Shown here one piece after another: positions 25,017 through 33,909 of a stretch of DNA of 64,000 nucleotides. Source of the DNA: CAKSEI01 sp964403505 (GTDB taxonomy: Bacteria > Bacillota > Clostridia > Oscillospirales > CAG-272). The position numbers and the translations under genes are program-made. The notes under the pieces are model-generated. The model saw only the letters and a program-made list of their open reading frames with translations, made no database searches and was not told the origin of the DNA. The stretch covers positions 10,669 through 74,668 of the forward strand of contig CAYOFP010000006.1 of assembly GCA_964403505.1 (NCBI GenBank). Reading direction: 5' to 3'. Each line of letters begins with the position of its first letter. Position 1 is the stretch's first letter.

Positions 25017-26692
25017 CAGCTTTCCTCCGACTCGTTAAGTAATTCTTTTGCGGTAGCAAGAACCGTTTCGGTTATCGTTTCACCGCCGATAATGCGTGCT
25101 ATTTCAGATATCCGCTCTTCCCTTTCGAGCGCTTTGACATGACAGAATGTTCTGTCATTATCCTCGGATTTGTATATCAGAAAATGAGTATTTGCCCCTG
25201 AAGCGATCTGTGCGGAATGGGTGACGCACATCACCTGGGAACGCAGGGAAAGCTCCTTTAGCTTGCGTCCGATCTTGACAGACGTTTTGCCGGATATTCC
25301 GGTATCTATCTCATCGAAAATCAATAGCATACCGTCATCCTTTTCAGTGAGCACGCTTTTTATGGCGAGCATGACTCTTGCCAGCTCTCCGCCCGATGCG
25401 ATCTTCGCAAGCGAGAGCATGGGTTCACCTGCGTTCGCCGAAAAAATAAACTCGACCTCGTCACATCCGTCTTTTGTTAAATCATCCGCAGGCAATATAT
25501 CGACAGAAAACCTCGCCGCAGGCATATCAAGATAAGAAAGAACCTCTCTGATTTTTTTAGAAAGAGATTCTGCGGCACATGCTCTTGCCTTCGAGAGTTC
25601 AATCGCACTTTTTGCAGCGATATCCTTCAGTCTGTCACATTCCGACGAAAGCTCCTTGTAAATATTATCAGAATTCGAGAGCGCTTCATATTCTTCGTGC
25701 AAAGAATCCCGATACGACAGTATATCGTCAATCGTTTCGCCGTATTTGCTCTTGAGCTTGTCGATCAGAGCGAGCCGTGACTCGATCTTAGTTAAAATGT
25801 CATCGGCGTTCCCTTTCATATCATGCGATAAGCCGTCTACCTTTTCGGTGATAGACGCAAGCTCCTCTTTGATATCAACAAGCCGTGATACAACGGCTTC
25901 GCTTTCGGGAAGCACATCAGAAAGCGTGGAAATAGCGGCAGATGCTTTATCGATCAAAGACGTAGCCGTAATGCCTTTTTCATTCTCATAAAGCGCCATA
26001 TATACGACGGAAACGGCACGGTTGATCTTCTCGAAACTTTTGATCTTCTTTTTGGTATCATCGAGCGCAGAATCCTCGCCCGGTTTGAGCTTTGCAGAGT
26101 CGATCTCTTTGATGCGATATTCCAACATATCCATACGGCGGGCTTTATCTTTATCATCGATCTCTGTCTTTTTGAGCTTATTAAGAGTCGAACTATAGGC
26201 GGAATAATCAGCTTTATATTTTTCGAGTAGTCCTATATCCCTGGCATATTGATCGAGAAATTCTATGTGATTTTCCGGATTTAAGAGCAGTTGGTTGTCA
26301 TGCTGACCGTGAATGCTCACAAGGTGAGCGCTGATTTCACGCAGAGCGGAGACCGATACGCTTCTTCCGTTTATCTTTGTTACCGTTTTGCCGTCGGTAT
26401 AAAGCTCTTTGTGAATCGATATTTCACCGCCGTCACACGGCAGACCATAGTCACGCAAAACGGAAATACACTTTTCAGGGCAGTCGATAAAGAGTGCATC
26501 GACCGTGGCGCCCCGCTCACCCGTGCGTATCATTTCACGCTCGGCACGTGCGCCCATCACGAGATTTATCGAATCGATGAGCATGGATTTTCCTGCGCCC
26601 GTCTGACCCGTGATGACATTAAATCCCTCGGTAAAATCAATATCTGCGTTTTTTATTACCGCTATGTTTTCTATATGAAGTGAAGATAACAT
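25016..26692 (-). CDS. recN: DNA repair protein RecN
   Basis: 558 residues. Walker A GQTGAGKS is at 29-36, a long central coiled coil spans about 160-370, and the C-terminal half has the ABC signature (LASGGELARVMLAI) and Walker B LLIFDEIDTGIS. RecN is an SMC-like ATPase that acts early in double-strand-break repair. It follows argR by a single base, a linkage conserved across Firmicutes. Confidence 0.97.
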   Translation of the reverse strand: MLSSLHIENIAVIKNADIDFTEGFNVITGQTGAGKSMLIDSINLVMGARAEREMIRTGERGATVDALFIDCPEKCISVLRDYGLPCDGGEISIHKELYTDGKTVTKINGRSVSVSALREISAHLVSIHGQHDNQLLLNPENHIEFLDQYARDIGLLEKYKADYSAYSSTLNKLKKTEIDDKDKARRMDMLEYRIKEIDSAKLKPGEDSALDDTKKKIKSFEKINRAVSVVYMALYENEKGITATSLIDKASAAISTLSDVLPESEAVVSRLVDIKEELASITEKVDGLSHDMKGNADDILTKIESRLALIDKLKSKYGETIDDILSYRDSLHEEYEALSNSDNIYKELSSECDRLKDIAAKSAIELSKARACAAESLSKKIREVLSYLDMPAARFSVDILPADDLTKDGCDEVEFIFSANAGEPMLSLAKIASGGELARVMLAIKSVLTEKDDGMLLIFDEIDTGISGKTSVKIGRKLKELSLRSQVMCVTHSAQIASGANTHFLIYKSEDNDRTFCHVKALEREERISEIARIIGGETITETVLATAKELLNESEES

Positions 26693-26693
26693 T

Positions 26694-27149
26694 TTATTCG
26701 TTCGTAATCAAAAAATTCAGTTTGTCTCTTATGGTTTTCGCTGCAATATCGCTTGACGCTACCGCAATGATCGTATCGTCGCCTGCGATACTGCCCAGCG
26801 TGTCGGAAAATCCCATGGCATCTACTGCGGCGGCTGCCGCCTGTGCCATACCGGAAAATGTCTTCACGACGATCAGATTGTTTGCACATTGTACGTCGAT
26901 GATCGTCTCTTTGATGATGTTTGTATATCTCGCCTTGACATTAGCGTTATCGGTTGCGGCGGATGCATATTTATATCCGCCGGAGACACTCGGTATTTTT
27001 ATAATATGCAGCTCTTTTATGTCTCTTGATACGGTTGCCTGCGTTACCTTATATCCGTCGGCAATCAGTATATCAGTGAGCTGATCCTGCGTTTTTATAT
27101 CAGATTTTTTAATTATGTCAAGTATATGCTTTTGTCTATTGGTTTTCAT
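26694..27149 (-). CDS. argR: Arginine repressor ArgR
   Basis: 151 residues: an N-terminal winged helix (QDQLTDILIADGYKVTQATVSRDIKEL region) and a C-terminal hexamerisation domain with GDDTIIAVASSDIAAK, where arginine binds. It represses arginine biosynthesis genes when arginine is plentiful. None of those genes is in the window; the gene lies here because of the conserved nadK-argR-recN order. Confidence 0.95.
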   Translation of the reverse strand: MKTNRQKHILDIIKKSDIKTQDQLTDILIADGYKVTQATVSRDIKELHIIKIPSVSGGYKYASAATDNANVKARYTNIIKETIIDVQCANNLIVVKTFSGMAQAAAAAVDAMGFSDTLGSIAGDDTIIAVASSDIAAKTIRDKLNFLITNE

Positions 27150-27982
27150 TGTTTTTTCTCCGAAAGTTTACATGACAGCGTTTTGCAGAAATTGCCGTCT
27201 CCTGTTATGATGAGCTTGAGTTTCTTCTCGGATTTCCGGATCACGATCTCCTCTCCCGGCGGTATGGTGATGTAGTTTTTGCCGTCAAGAGATAAATAAA
27301 TCTCCTTAGAATTTGACTCTGAGAGGGAGAGCACGCAGTCACCACGGAAGACAAGCGGCCTTGCAGTAAGCGTGTGGGGACAAATAGGTGTTGCGGCAAT
27401 ACACTCGAGCAACGGGTCTATGACAGGACCGCCCGCAGAGAGCGAATATGCGGTTGAGCCGGTCGGCGTGGATACGATCATGCCGTCTGACATAAAGTCT
27501 GATGCGAGCATTCCGTTACATGAGAGCTTGACCCGCACCATTCTGTTATGCACACCTTTTGATATGACGGCGTCATTCAGAACGGTATATTCATTTCCGC
27601 AGGCAGTAACATTCAGCATCATACGTTCCTGTATGTTGTAGTTGCCATTTAAAATATCCTCTAATTCTGAAATGTCGCTGCGCTCTATTTCAGCGAGATA
27701 TCCGACATGACCGAGATTTACGCCCACCATGGGAACATTATGAGCGCAGGCATACGGCGCACTGTTCAAAATAGAACCGTCGCCGCCGATAATAACGGCG
27801 AATGCAACATCTGCAAAACATTTCTCAAACGGTAAATATGCTATGTTAACAACATCAACTTCACGTGAACCGAGAGGGACGTTGATACACGCAACGAGTC
27901 CGCTCATGTATTCGCAGATCTGTCTGAAGCATGAACCATCCTTATCGTTTATGAAATTCGGTATTACTGCGATCTTTTTCAT
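27146..27982 (-). CDS. nadK: NAD kinase
   Basis: 278 residues. The diacylglycerol-kinase-like fold shows the IIGGDGSIL motif (catalytic GGDGS), LNDAVISKG in place of the usual NE/D site, and GSTAYSLSAGGP. It phosphorylates NAD to NADP using ATP. It overlaps both tlyA and argR by 4 bases. Confidence 0.95.
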   Translation of the reverse strand: MKKIAVIPNFINDKDGSCFRQICEYMSGLVACINVPLGSREVDVVNIAYLPFEKCFADVAFAVIIGGDGSILNSAPYACAHNVPMVGVNLGHVGYLAEIERSDISELEDILNGNYNIQERMMLNVTACGNEYTVLNDAVISKGVHNRMVRVKLSCNGMLASDFMSDGMIVSTPTGSTAYSLSAGGPVIDPLLECIAATPICPHTLTARPLVFRGDCVLSLSESNSKEIYLSLDGKNYITIPPGEEIVIRKSEKKLKLIITGDGNFCKTLSCKLSEKKQ

Positions 27983-28749
27983 TTTGAAAAAGCCTCCGTT
28001 ACTATACTTTTCACATCTATATTGTTATCGCATTTTTTTCTTTTGAATATTGCGATGTATTCGATATTGCCGTCCCCTCCCTTGATTGGAGAGACGATAA
28101 CACCGTGACAAAATAATTTTGCGTCATATGAGGCCGTAATTATCTTTTCAAGCGTTCTTTCATGGTAGAGTCTTTTTTTGACGATTCCGCCTTTTGAGAG
28201 AGCAGAAGCATCGTTTTCAAACTGCGGCTTTATCAGCGATAGAAACACACCGTCCTTAGCAAGCACCTCTTTTACGGCATCGTATAAAAGTGTCTGCGAA
28301 ATAAACGAGACATCCATCACTGCGATATCCGCCTTCGAGCAAACATCAGAAGTGAGATTTCTTGCGTTGTAATTTTCTATATTAACGACACGGGAGTCAG
28401 AAGCAAGACTCGGGTGGAGCTGAGAGCTTCCCGAATCGATGCAAAAAACCTTTTTTGCGCCGTATTGTAACAGACAGTCAGTAAAACCGCCGGTCGATGC
28501 GCCGATGTCGACGCAAACTCTGCCGCTCACATCAACTCCGAAAGCACTCAATGCAGCTTCGAGCTTAAAACCGCCCCGGCCGACATATTTCATTGTGCCT
28601 GTAACAGCAATATGTTTGCCGTCAACCTGCTCAGACGCTTTTTTCACAAGCTTTCCATCTGATGTGACAAAACCGCTTTCAATAAGGTATTTTGCCTTCT
28701 GCCGGGATTCACAAAAGCCGTTTTCGCATAAATAAACGTCGGCTCTCAT
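27979..28749 (-). CDS. tlyA: TlyA family rRNA (cytidine-2'-O)-methyltransferase
   Basis: 256 residues: an S4 RNA-binding domain (RADVYLCENGFCESRQKAKY at 2-21) followed by an FtsJ/RrmJ-type methyltransferase with VCVDIGASTGGFTDCLL and VMDVSFISQ. In Mycobacterium TlyA methylates cytidines of 16S and 23S rRNA and its loss gives capreomycin resistance. Clostridial members sit, as here, between ispA and nadK. Exact target not determined. Confidence 0.93.
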   Translation of the reverse strand: MRADVYLCENGFCESRQKAKYLIESGFVTSDGKLVKKASEQVDGKHIAVTGTMKYVGRGGFKLEAALSAFGVDVSGRVCVDIGASTGGFTDCLLQYGAKKVFCIDSGSSQLHPSLASDSRVVNIENYNARNLTSDVCSKADIAVMDVSFISQTLLYDAVKEVLAKDGVFLSLIKPQFENDASALSKGGIVKKRLYHERTLEKIITASYDAKLFCHGVIVSPIKGGDGNIEYIAIFKRKKCDNNIDVKSIVTEAFSK

Positions 28750-29630
28750 TTGATTCTCGTGAGCATACTGTCGGCGAAATTCAAAAGTACCTCGTGCCCG
28801 TCATATGCTTTGATCGCATCTTTTGCTTCCTCGGTGATCTTTTTTGCATATTCCTCAGCCGCAGAGCGAGTCATTAACGTAAGAAATGTGCTCTTTCCGC
28901 TTTGTGCGTCGCTTCCCACCGGCTTGCCGAGGGAGCTCTCATCGCCGAACGCATCGAGAATATCGTCGGTTATCTGAAAAGCAAGTCCGACTCCCTGAGA
29001 ATACTTCAGAGCCGCCTCATATTCAGGACTTCCTGCGCAATATCCTGCCGATACAGCGCCCAAAAGGCATGCACAGGAGATAAGCTTTCCTGTCTTTAGA
29101 GAATGAGTCTTCACGAGTTTATCGAGGTCATATTTCTGACCCTCGCCGATGATGTCCATTTGTTGCCCTGCGATCATTCCGTTGTGTCCGGCACATTCGG
29201 ATAAAAGATAAACAGCAGAACATACGACCCTTTCATTTTTTGCACGTGCCGCACAATGAAAAGCAAAAGTCAGAAGCGCATCTCCTGCGAGCAGAGCCGT
29301 GGGCTCGCCGAAGACCTTATGATTTGTCGGTTTGCCTCTGCGCAGATCGTCATTATCAATGCACGGCAGATCATCATGGATCAGAGAGTATGTATGGATC
29401 AGCTCTACCGCACACGCAAAAGGTAAAGCGGAATCAGCGTCAGCGCCGAATAACTTTGCAAACTCGATCGTTAAAAAAGGCCTGACACGCTTGCCGCCCG
29501 CAAAAAGGCTGTATCTCATAGATTCGACAAGTGATTTATAGTCCTCGTCTGTATCGGAAAATAAGGATTTGAGATATTGCTCAGTGATGTCGATATCATG
29601 TGCGATAGCGTCGTGTAACAGATCCGCCAT
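28746..29630 (-). CDS. ispA: Polyprenyl (farnesyl) diphosphate synthase
   Basis: 294 residues with both aspartate-rich motifs: LIHDDLPCIDND (first, DDxxD) and QITDDILDAFGD (second). It condenses isopentenyl diphosphate with allylic diphosphates to farnesyl or geranylgeranyl diphosphate for undecaprenyl and quinone precursors. The chain length is inferred from the xse-linked position and was not derived from residues. dxs, often next to it, is absent. Confidence 0.93.
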   Translation of the reverse strand: MADLLHDAIAHDIDITEQYLKSLFSDTDEDYKSLVESMRYSLFAGGKRVRPFLTIEFAKLFGADADSALPFACAVELIHTYSLIHDDLPCIDNDDLRRGKPTNHKVFGEPTALLAGDALLTFAFHCAARAKNERVVCSAVYLLSECAGHNGMIAGQQMDIIGEGQKYDLDKLVKTHSLKTGKLISCACLLGAVSAGYCAGSPEYEAALKYSQGVGLAFQITDDILDAFGDESSLGKPVGSDAQSGKSTFLTLMTRSAAEEYAKKITEEAKDAIKAYDGHEVLLNFADSMLTRIK

Positions 29631-29851
29631 CAGTTAAAATCCTGCTCTCCGTTATCGGTGACAACTTTCACTCTCTGTTCAGCGCTGTCGAGCTTTCCGT
29701 TACAGAATTTGACGAGAGCCACGCCCTCCTCAAAGAGATTCAGCGAATCATCGAGCGGTGCATTGCCCGAATCGAGACTTTTTACTATTTCCTCGAGGCG
29801 CACAAGCGCACTCTCAAACGTCATGTTTTCAGTATTGAATTCCATTTTCAT
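29630..29851 (-). CDS. xseB: Exodeoxyribonuclease VII small subunit
   Basis: 73 residues, the standard XseB size, with the conserved MTFESALVRLEEIVKSLDSG and LDDSLNLFEEGVALVKFC. It forms a two-helix protein that binds the large subunit. The start overlaps the end of xseA; ATG at 29851 or 29845 are both possible. It shares its last base with the ispA start. Confidence 0.95.
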   Translation of the reverse strand: MKMEFNTENMTFESALVRLEEIVKSLDSGNAPLDDSLNLFEEGVALVKFCNGKLDSAEQRVKVVTDNGEQDFN

Positions 29852-31055
29852 TTACCTCATCTACCGTAGCGGAAACCTCGCCGTCGGTCAGCCTGAATTT
29901 AATATTTTGCCCCTTATCAATTTGTTTTGCGCTTTTGATTATCTTTCCCGTGCTATCATACACAGCGGAATAGCCACGGCTTATCACCGACATGGGATTC
30001 AGAGATTCAAGCGCAGTTGTCAGCTTAACAAACTCATTTTTCCTGCCGGATAAATAGAAGCGCATCTTTGAGTCGAGCCTGTCATAAACCGTGCCGAGAT
30101 AAATACGCCTGTCATCGATCGTATTTTGCGGCGAAGTCAAAGCACGGCTGTCGCTGAGCCGCTTCACGGATTGTCTATAAAGAGAAAAACGTGAAGAAAG
30201 CAATGTGCGCATTTTATCCGTTATATTATCAAATTTATGCATCAGCTCGGGGGTGCTCGGCAGTGCGAGCTCCGCCGCCGCAGTCGGTGTGGGCGCACGA
30301 AGATCCGCTACCATATCAGCTATGGTAAAATCGGTCTCGTGGCCGACAGCGGAAATTACGGGTATTTTCGATGCGTAAATCGCCCGGGCAACGATTTCCT
30401 CGTTGAATGCCCATAAATCCTCGATAGAGCCGCCTCCCCGCCCTGCTATGATAACGTCGATGTTATTCTGTGAATTAAAATACTCTAATCCCTTAACGAT
30501 GCTTGCAGCAGCTCCTTCGCCCTGCACGAGCGCAGGATATAATACGATCTCGGCATACGGAAATCTTCTGCCGCTTGTCGTGATGATATCACGCACTGCC
30601 GCACCGGTCGGCGATGTGATGACACCCACACGGGACGGTATCTTGGGTATCGGCTTTTTGTGGCAGGGGTCAAAAAGTCCCTCGAGGCGCAATTTTTCTT
30701 TTAATCTTTCATACGCAATATACAGCGAACCGATACCGTCGGGCTCAAGCGAGGTAACGATGATCTGATATCTGCTTCCCTTTTCATACGACGATATCCT
30801 GCCGCCTGCTATGATCATCATCCCGTTTTCCGGTATAAATTTCAGGCTTCTTGCAGAGCCGGCAAACATGATCGCATTCAGACATGCCCCCTCGTCCTTT
30901 ATATCAAAATATAAATGACCGGCCTTATGATGGACAAAGTTTGATATCTCACCTTTTATATATATACTTTTGAGGTTGATGTTACCTTCGAGCAGGCTCT
31001 TGATATAGCCGCCGACTTGAGTAACGGTAAAAACCTTTCTTTCATTATCTGCCAT
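29829..31055 (-). CDS. xseA: Exodeoxyribonuclease VII large subunit
   Basis: About 408 residues from ATG 31055. An N-terminal OB fold (FTVTQVGGYIKSLLEGN, IYIKGEISNF) precedes the nuclease domain with PTGAAVRDI, GRGGGSIEDLWAFNEE and SAVGHETDFTIAD; the C-terminus is coiled coil. It degrades single-stranded DNA from both ends. Earlier in-frame ATGs at 31067 and 31094 are less likely because family members start just before the OB fold. Confidence 0.96.
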   Translation of the reverse strand: MADNERKVFTVTQVGGYIKSLLEGNINLKSIYIKGEISNFVHHKAGHLYFDIKDEGACLNAIMFAGSARSLKFIPENGMMIIAGGRISSYEKGSRYQIIVTSLEPDGIGSLYIAYERLKEKLRLEGLFDPCHKKPIPKIPSRVGVITSPTGAAVRDIITTSGRRFPYAEIVLYPALVQGEGAAASIVKGLEYFNSQNNIDVIIAGRGGGSIEDLWAFNEEIVARAIYASKIPVISAVGHETDFTIADMVADLRAPTPTAAAELALPSTPELMHKFDNITDKMRTLLSSRFSLYRQSVKRLSDSRALTSPQNTIDDRRIYLGTVYDRLDSKMRFYLSGRKNEFVKLTTALESLNPMSVISRGYSAVYDSTGKIIKSAKQIDKGQNIKFRLTDGEVSATVDEVNENGIQY

Positions 31056-31953
31056 TATGCTTATCATACGCAAGTATCGCAACGCCGCAGGCATTATCTG
31101 CCGAAAACTGCGGCTCTGCGAAATACGCTCCGTATTTCTCCGTAAAGTAATTATTCAGATATTTGTTAGATGATACGCCGCCTGCGAACAATACAGGCAG
31201 GTCGCTATATGTATTTTTCGCATACTGCAGCATATTTTCAAGTGCACATCTGACATTTGCAAAAACAAACGCCGCAACATCGGAAGCGTGCGCTCCTTTG
31301 TCTATCATATCATTTGCGATATTCTCGATTCCCGACATGTTGAAAAATGCACCGGTGTTTTTAATTCTTGGTTTAACGGACGAAGGATCACCACTGATTT
31401 TTTCAAGCTCGGCTCCGCACGGAAAATCTAACCCAAGTTTCACGCCGATTCTGTCAATCAGCTGTCCTGCATTTATGTCCAGAGTGCCGCCGACTTTTTC
31501 AATATTGCCGTTATCGCATAACAGCATCTCCGTCGTTCCGCCCGAAACATGAAAAGCCAGAAAACGATTATAATACAAGTCCTTTGCGCCTGCTGAGTAA
31601 AGAGCCGCCATAATATGACCCTGCTGATGGGAAAAATCATATACTCTCGCTTTACATGTGGAAGCCGCCGCATTTGCCGCCGCAACACCGCACAAAAAGC
31701 ACGGCATATAGGAGCCCGGGGCGTTTCTCGGTCTGCTTGATGCTCCGATACACGAACAATCACTGATATTGATATCCCTCAGAATATTCGTTAAATTGAC
31801 CGTATGGCAAAAGACTGCATCCGATTGTCTGATGCCTCTTTCGTTCTTTTTGACACTCACGGGCTCTTTTTTGTTTTCGAGAATTTTTTCGCCGTCATAT
31901 ACTGCGACAGAGGTTGTATAATTACTCGTATCGAAGGCAAGAGACAAGCTCAC
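31045..31953 (-). CDS. TsaD/Kae1-like paralogue (M22-type), role unknown
   Basis: 302 residues of the ASKHA fold. LAFDTSNYTTSVAVYDG matches the TsaD phosphate-1 loop, FSHQQGHIMAAL keeps both metal-binding histidines (canonical HxxxH), VSGGTTEML the second loop and VLFAGGVSSNKYLNNYF the adenosine loop. True TsaD (t6A tRNA modification) is about 340 residues and lies elsewhere in clostridial genomes. This shorter paralogue is found between nusB and xseA in related clostridia, where it is often called peptidase M22. Catalytic residues look intact, so it may be an active enzyme with an undefined substrate. Confidence 0.8.
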   Translation of the reverse strand: MSLSLAFDTSNYTTSVAVYDGEKILENKKEPVSVKKNERGIRQSDAVFCHTVNLTNILRDINISDCSCIGASSRPRNAPGSYMPCFLCGVAAANAAASTCKARVYDFSHQQGHIMAALYSAGAKDLYYNRFLAFHVSGGTTEMLLCDNGNIEKVGGTLDINAGQLIDRIGVKLGLDFPCGAELEKISGDPSSVKPRIKNTGAFFNMSGIENIANDMIDKGAHASDVAAFVFANVRCALENMLQYAKNTYSDLPVLFAGGVSSNKYLNNYFTEKYGAYFAEPQFSADNACGVAILAYDKHNGR

Positions 31954-32357
31954 TTTTTCAGCCCTTCGTTTTCCGCTATTTTATTCAAGACTCCGTTGAC
32001 AAAAGCGGGCGATTCATCGAATGCGTACTCTTTTGTCAGCTCTATCGCCTCATTAATGGATACATTGAATGGGACATCATCAGAATATAACATCTCATAT
32101 ACTGACAATCGCATGATAGAAAGTATCATCCTCGATATACGGCTGATTTTCCAGCCTACGGCACATGCACCGATCTTTTCATCGAGATCCTCGATTTTTC
32201 CGGAAACACCGAAGAAAAGCGTGCGGACATATTCATCATCTTCAAATCCACGGGCATCCTGCGCCGTATTATATATCAGTTCAGGGTTCTCGTATCCGTG
32301 AAATGAGCCCTCAAAAATCAATTCTACTGCTGTTTCTCTGCATTCTCTTCTGTTCAT
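31950..32357 (-). CDS. nusB: Transcription antitermination factor NusB
   Basis: 135 residues, all-helical, with the family start RRECRETAVELIFEGSF and the end block DVPFNVSINEAIELTKEYA plus SPAFVNGVLNKIAE. NusB with NusE binds boxA RNA for rRNA antitermination. It is the first gene of the long minus-strand unit and follows a consensus promoter by about 35 bases. Confidence 0.96.
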   Translation of the reverse strand: MNRRECRETAVELIFEGSFHGYENPELIYNTAQDARGFEDDEYVRTLFFGVSGKIEDLDEKIGACAVGWKISRISRMILSIMRLSVYEMLYSDDVPFNVSINEAIELTKEYAFDESPAFVNGVLNKIAENEGLKK

Positions 32358-32390
32358 TTAACACTCCGTAATTATAAATATACATGATAT

Positions 32391-32419
32391 ATTATAATTT
32401 ATTTATCGTTTAATGTCAA
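32391..32419 (-). promoter_or_regulatory. Consensus promoter of the nusB-dnaE unit
   Basis: On the minus strand TTGACA (32419-32414), 17-base spacer, TATAAT (32396-32391). It is the only strong promoter I see for the following twelve or thirteen tightly packed genes. Confidence 0.88.
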
Positions 32420-32427
32420 CTTTTAAC

Positions 32428-32455
32428 TTGAAAAAAACGAAATCTATGATATAAT
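32428..32455 (+). promoter_or_regulatory. Divergent promoter of the membrane/toroid gene pair
   Basis: TTGAAA at 32428-32433, 16-base spacer, TATAAT at 32450-32455; AAGGAG follows before ATG 32477. Its -35 box is only 8 bases from that of the nusB promoter, so the two probably compete or are co-regulated. Confidence 0.8.
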
Positions 32456-32476
32456 TGTATCGTAAGGAGAATTACC

Positions 32477-32899
32477 ATGAAACTATTAAAAAACATATAC
32501 AATAAATGGCTTGCACCTGCATGCGTTTACACCGTTCTTGTGTGCGGTGTATTGCTTATGATAGCGTCTTTGACAGAATCAATGTTACCGGCAATCAGAG
32601 ATACGGTTTTTGCCTCAATATTTGCGTACTGTTTGTTTTTTTCACTCACAAACCTGATTTTTTATATTAAAAAAATAAATATCGTTATTAAATTTCTGAT
32701 ACATTTTCTGATGAACACCGCCGCCTTCACATTTATCGCAGGCTCTGTCGCAGAAAATTCCACAGGTACACCTAAGATTTACTATGGAATCGTATTTATC
32801 GGTCTTTACGCTGTTATTGCGGTAATAGCAGGTATTGTATCCCACTTTATCAACAAAAAAACGCAAACAAGTGAATCGGAATACAAAAATCAGTTTTGA
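32477..32899 (+). CDS. Four-helix membrane protein (DUF3021-like), function unknown
   Basis: 140 residues with four membrane helices (about 14-33, 42-62, 70-88 and 103-124) and a charged C-terminal tail (KKTQTSESEYKNQF). The size and helix arrangement recall small DUF3021-type membrane proteins, but I hold that loosely. It has its own promoter and AAGGAG site and is followed after 13 bases by the alpha-toroid gene. Confidence 0.72.
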   Translation: MKLLKNIYNKWLAPACVYTVLVCGVLLMIASLTESMLPAIRDTVFASIFAYCLFFSLTNLIFYIKKINIVIKFLIHFLMNTAAFTFIAGSVAENSTGTPKIYYGIVFIGLYAVIAVIAGIVSHFINKKTQTSESEYKNQF

Positions 32900-32912
32900 A
32901 TGAGATGGGAAG

Positions 32913-33830
32913 ATGAAAAGTACAACTTTTGAAAAAGCAAAGACTTTTATGTATAGAAATGCAAGACCGCTTGATTTAGCACGTTTTCAATATCACTTTG
33001 AAAACGGCAGTAAAGAAGCGGTTATGAAGGTGTTAGCCTACTACCAAAATGAAGATGGCGGCTTTGGTCATGCCGTTGAGACAGACTGCTGGAATCCGAA
33101 TTCCATTCCCATGCACGCCAGTACGGCAAGCGATATTATAAGACAAATTGATTTTAAAGATGCGAAGCATCCGGTCATTCAAGGACTTTTAAAATGGTAC
33201 GCAAGCGGTAAGCATTTTAACGGCAAGACCTGGGCAGTCACGCCTGAGAGCAACAATCTTTATCCGCACGCTCCCTGGTGGCATACAGAAAGCGTTAGCA
33301 GCTGTCATACTGACTATAACGGGACGGCACAAATTGCCGGATTCATTGTTCGTTATGCCGAAAAAGACAGCAGTCTGTTTCAACTCGGAGTGAAAATTGC
33401 AAACGAAGCAATTTCAGCCCTTTCACATGATGAAATTATGGATATGCATACCTGCGCTTGTTATTTAAGAATGGCGGAACTATTTGAAAACGCAAATGCA
33501 GAAAACTACATACCATTAGATGAATTAAAGCGAAAACTGCATCAATCTGTCCATAAACTAATCGTAACCGACATATCGAAGTGGGGGAGCTATGTGTGTC
33601 TGCCATCCCGCTTCATTACTTCAAAGGAAAGCGAATACTATTCGGAGAATAAGGACATTGCAGATTATGAATGCGAGCATATTATCAATATGCAGCTTCC
33701 CGACGGTTCATGGAATATAACATGGAATTGGGAAGATTATCCGGAAGAATGGGCAATTAGTAAAAACTGGTGGAAAGGACAGCTCATTATTGAAAAACTG
33801 CTGTATTTGAAAGGTTTTGGGTTGCTTTAA
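32913..33830 (+). CDS. Alpha-toroid (prenyltransferase/terpene-cyclase-like) protein, function unknown
   Basis: 305 residues. QNEDGGFGHAVETDCWNP near 45-62 and MQLPDGSWNITWNWEDYPEE near 270 are QW-like repeats seen in squalene cyclases and protein prenyltransferases, which fold as an alpha/alpha barrel. There is no DxDD cyclase motif, no signal peptide and only half the length of a cyclase, so a catalytic terpene role is unlikely. Similar short toroid proteins are found in many Firmicutes without assigned function. It ends two bases before... immediately upstream of a strong terminator. Confidence 0.75.
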   Translation: MKSTTFEKAKTFMYRNARPLDLARFQYHFENGSKEAVMKVLAYYQNEDGGFGHAVETDCWNPNSIPMHASTASDIIRQIDFKDAKHPVIQGLLKWYASGKHFNGKTWAVTPESNNLYPHAPWWHTESVSSCHTDYNGTAQIAGFIVRYAEKDSSLFQLGVKIANEAISALSHDEIMDMHTCACYLRMAELFENANAENYIPLDELKRKLHQSVHKLIVTDISKWGSYVCLPSRFITSKESEYYSENKDIADYECEHIINMQLPDGSWNITWNWEDYPEEWAISKNWWKGQLIIEKLLYLKGFGLL

Positions 33831-33867
33831 AAAGCCTTTTCGTGTAATTGTCGCACGAAAAGGCTTT
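33831..33867. terminator. Bidirectional terminator between the toroid gene and ridA
   Basis: 14-bp perfect arms AAAGCCTTTTCGTG (33831-33844) and CACGAAAAGGCTTT (33854-33867) with a 9-base loop. On the minus strand a T run follows (TTTTTAAAG), so it also ends the ilv-leu operon. Confidence 0.9.
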
Positions 33868-33875
33868 CTCGCTTG

Positions 33876-33909
33876 TCGCAGGGCAGTGCTCTGCGATATT
33901 TTTATTTTT
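33876..33909 (+). terminator. Second terminator hairpin before ridA
   Basis: TCGCAG (33876-33881) pairs with CTGCGA (33891-33896), extended by an inner GC pair, and is followed by TATTTTTATTTTT. It overlaps the end of ridA and would stop plus-strand read-through. Confidence 0.65.
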
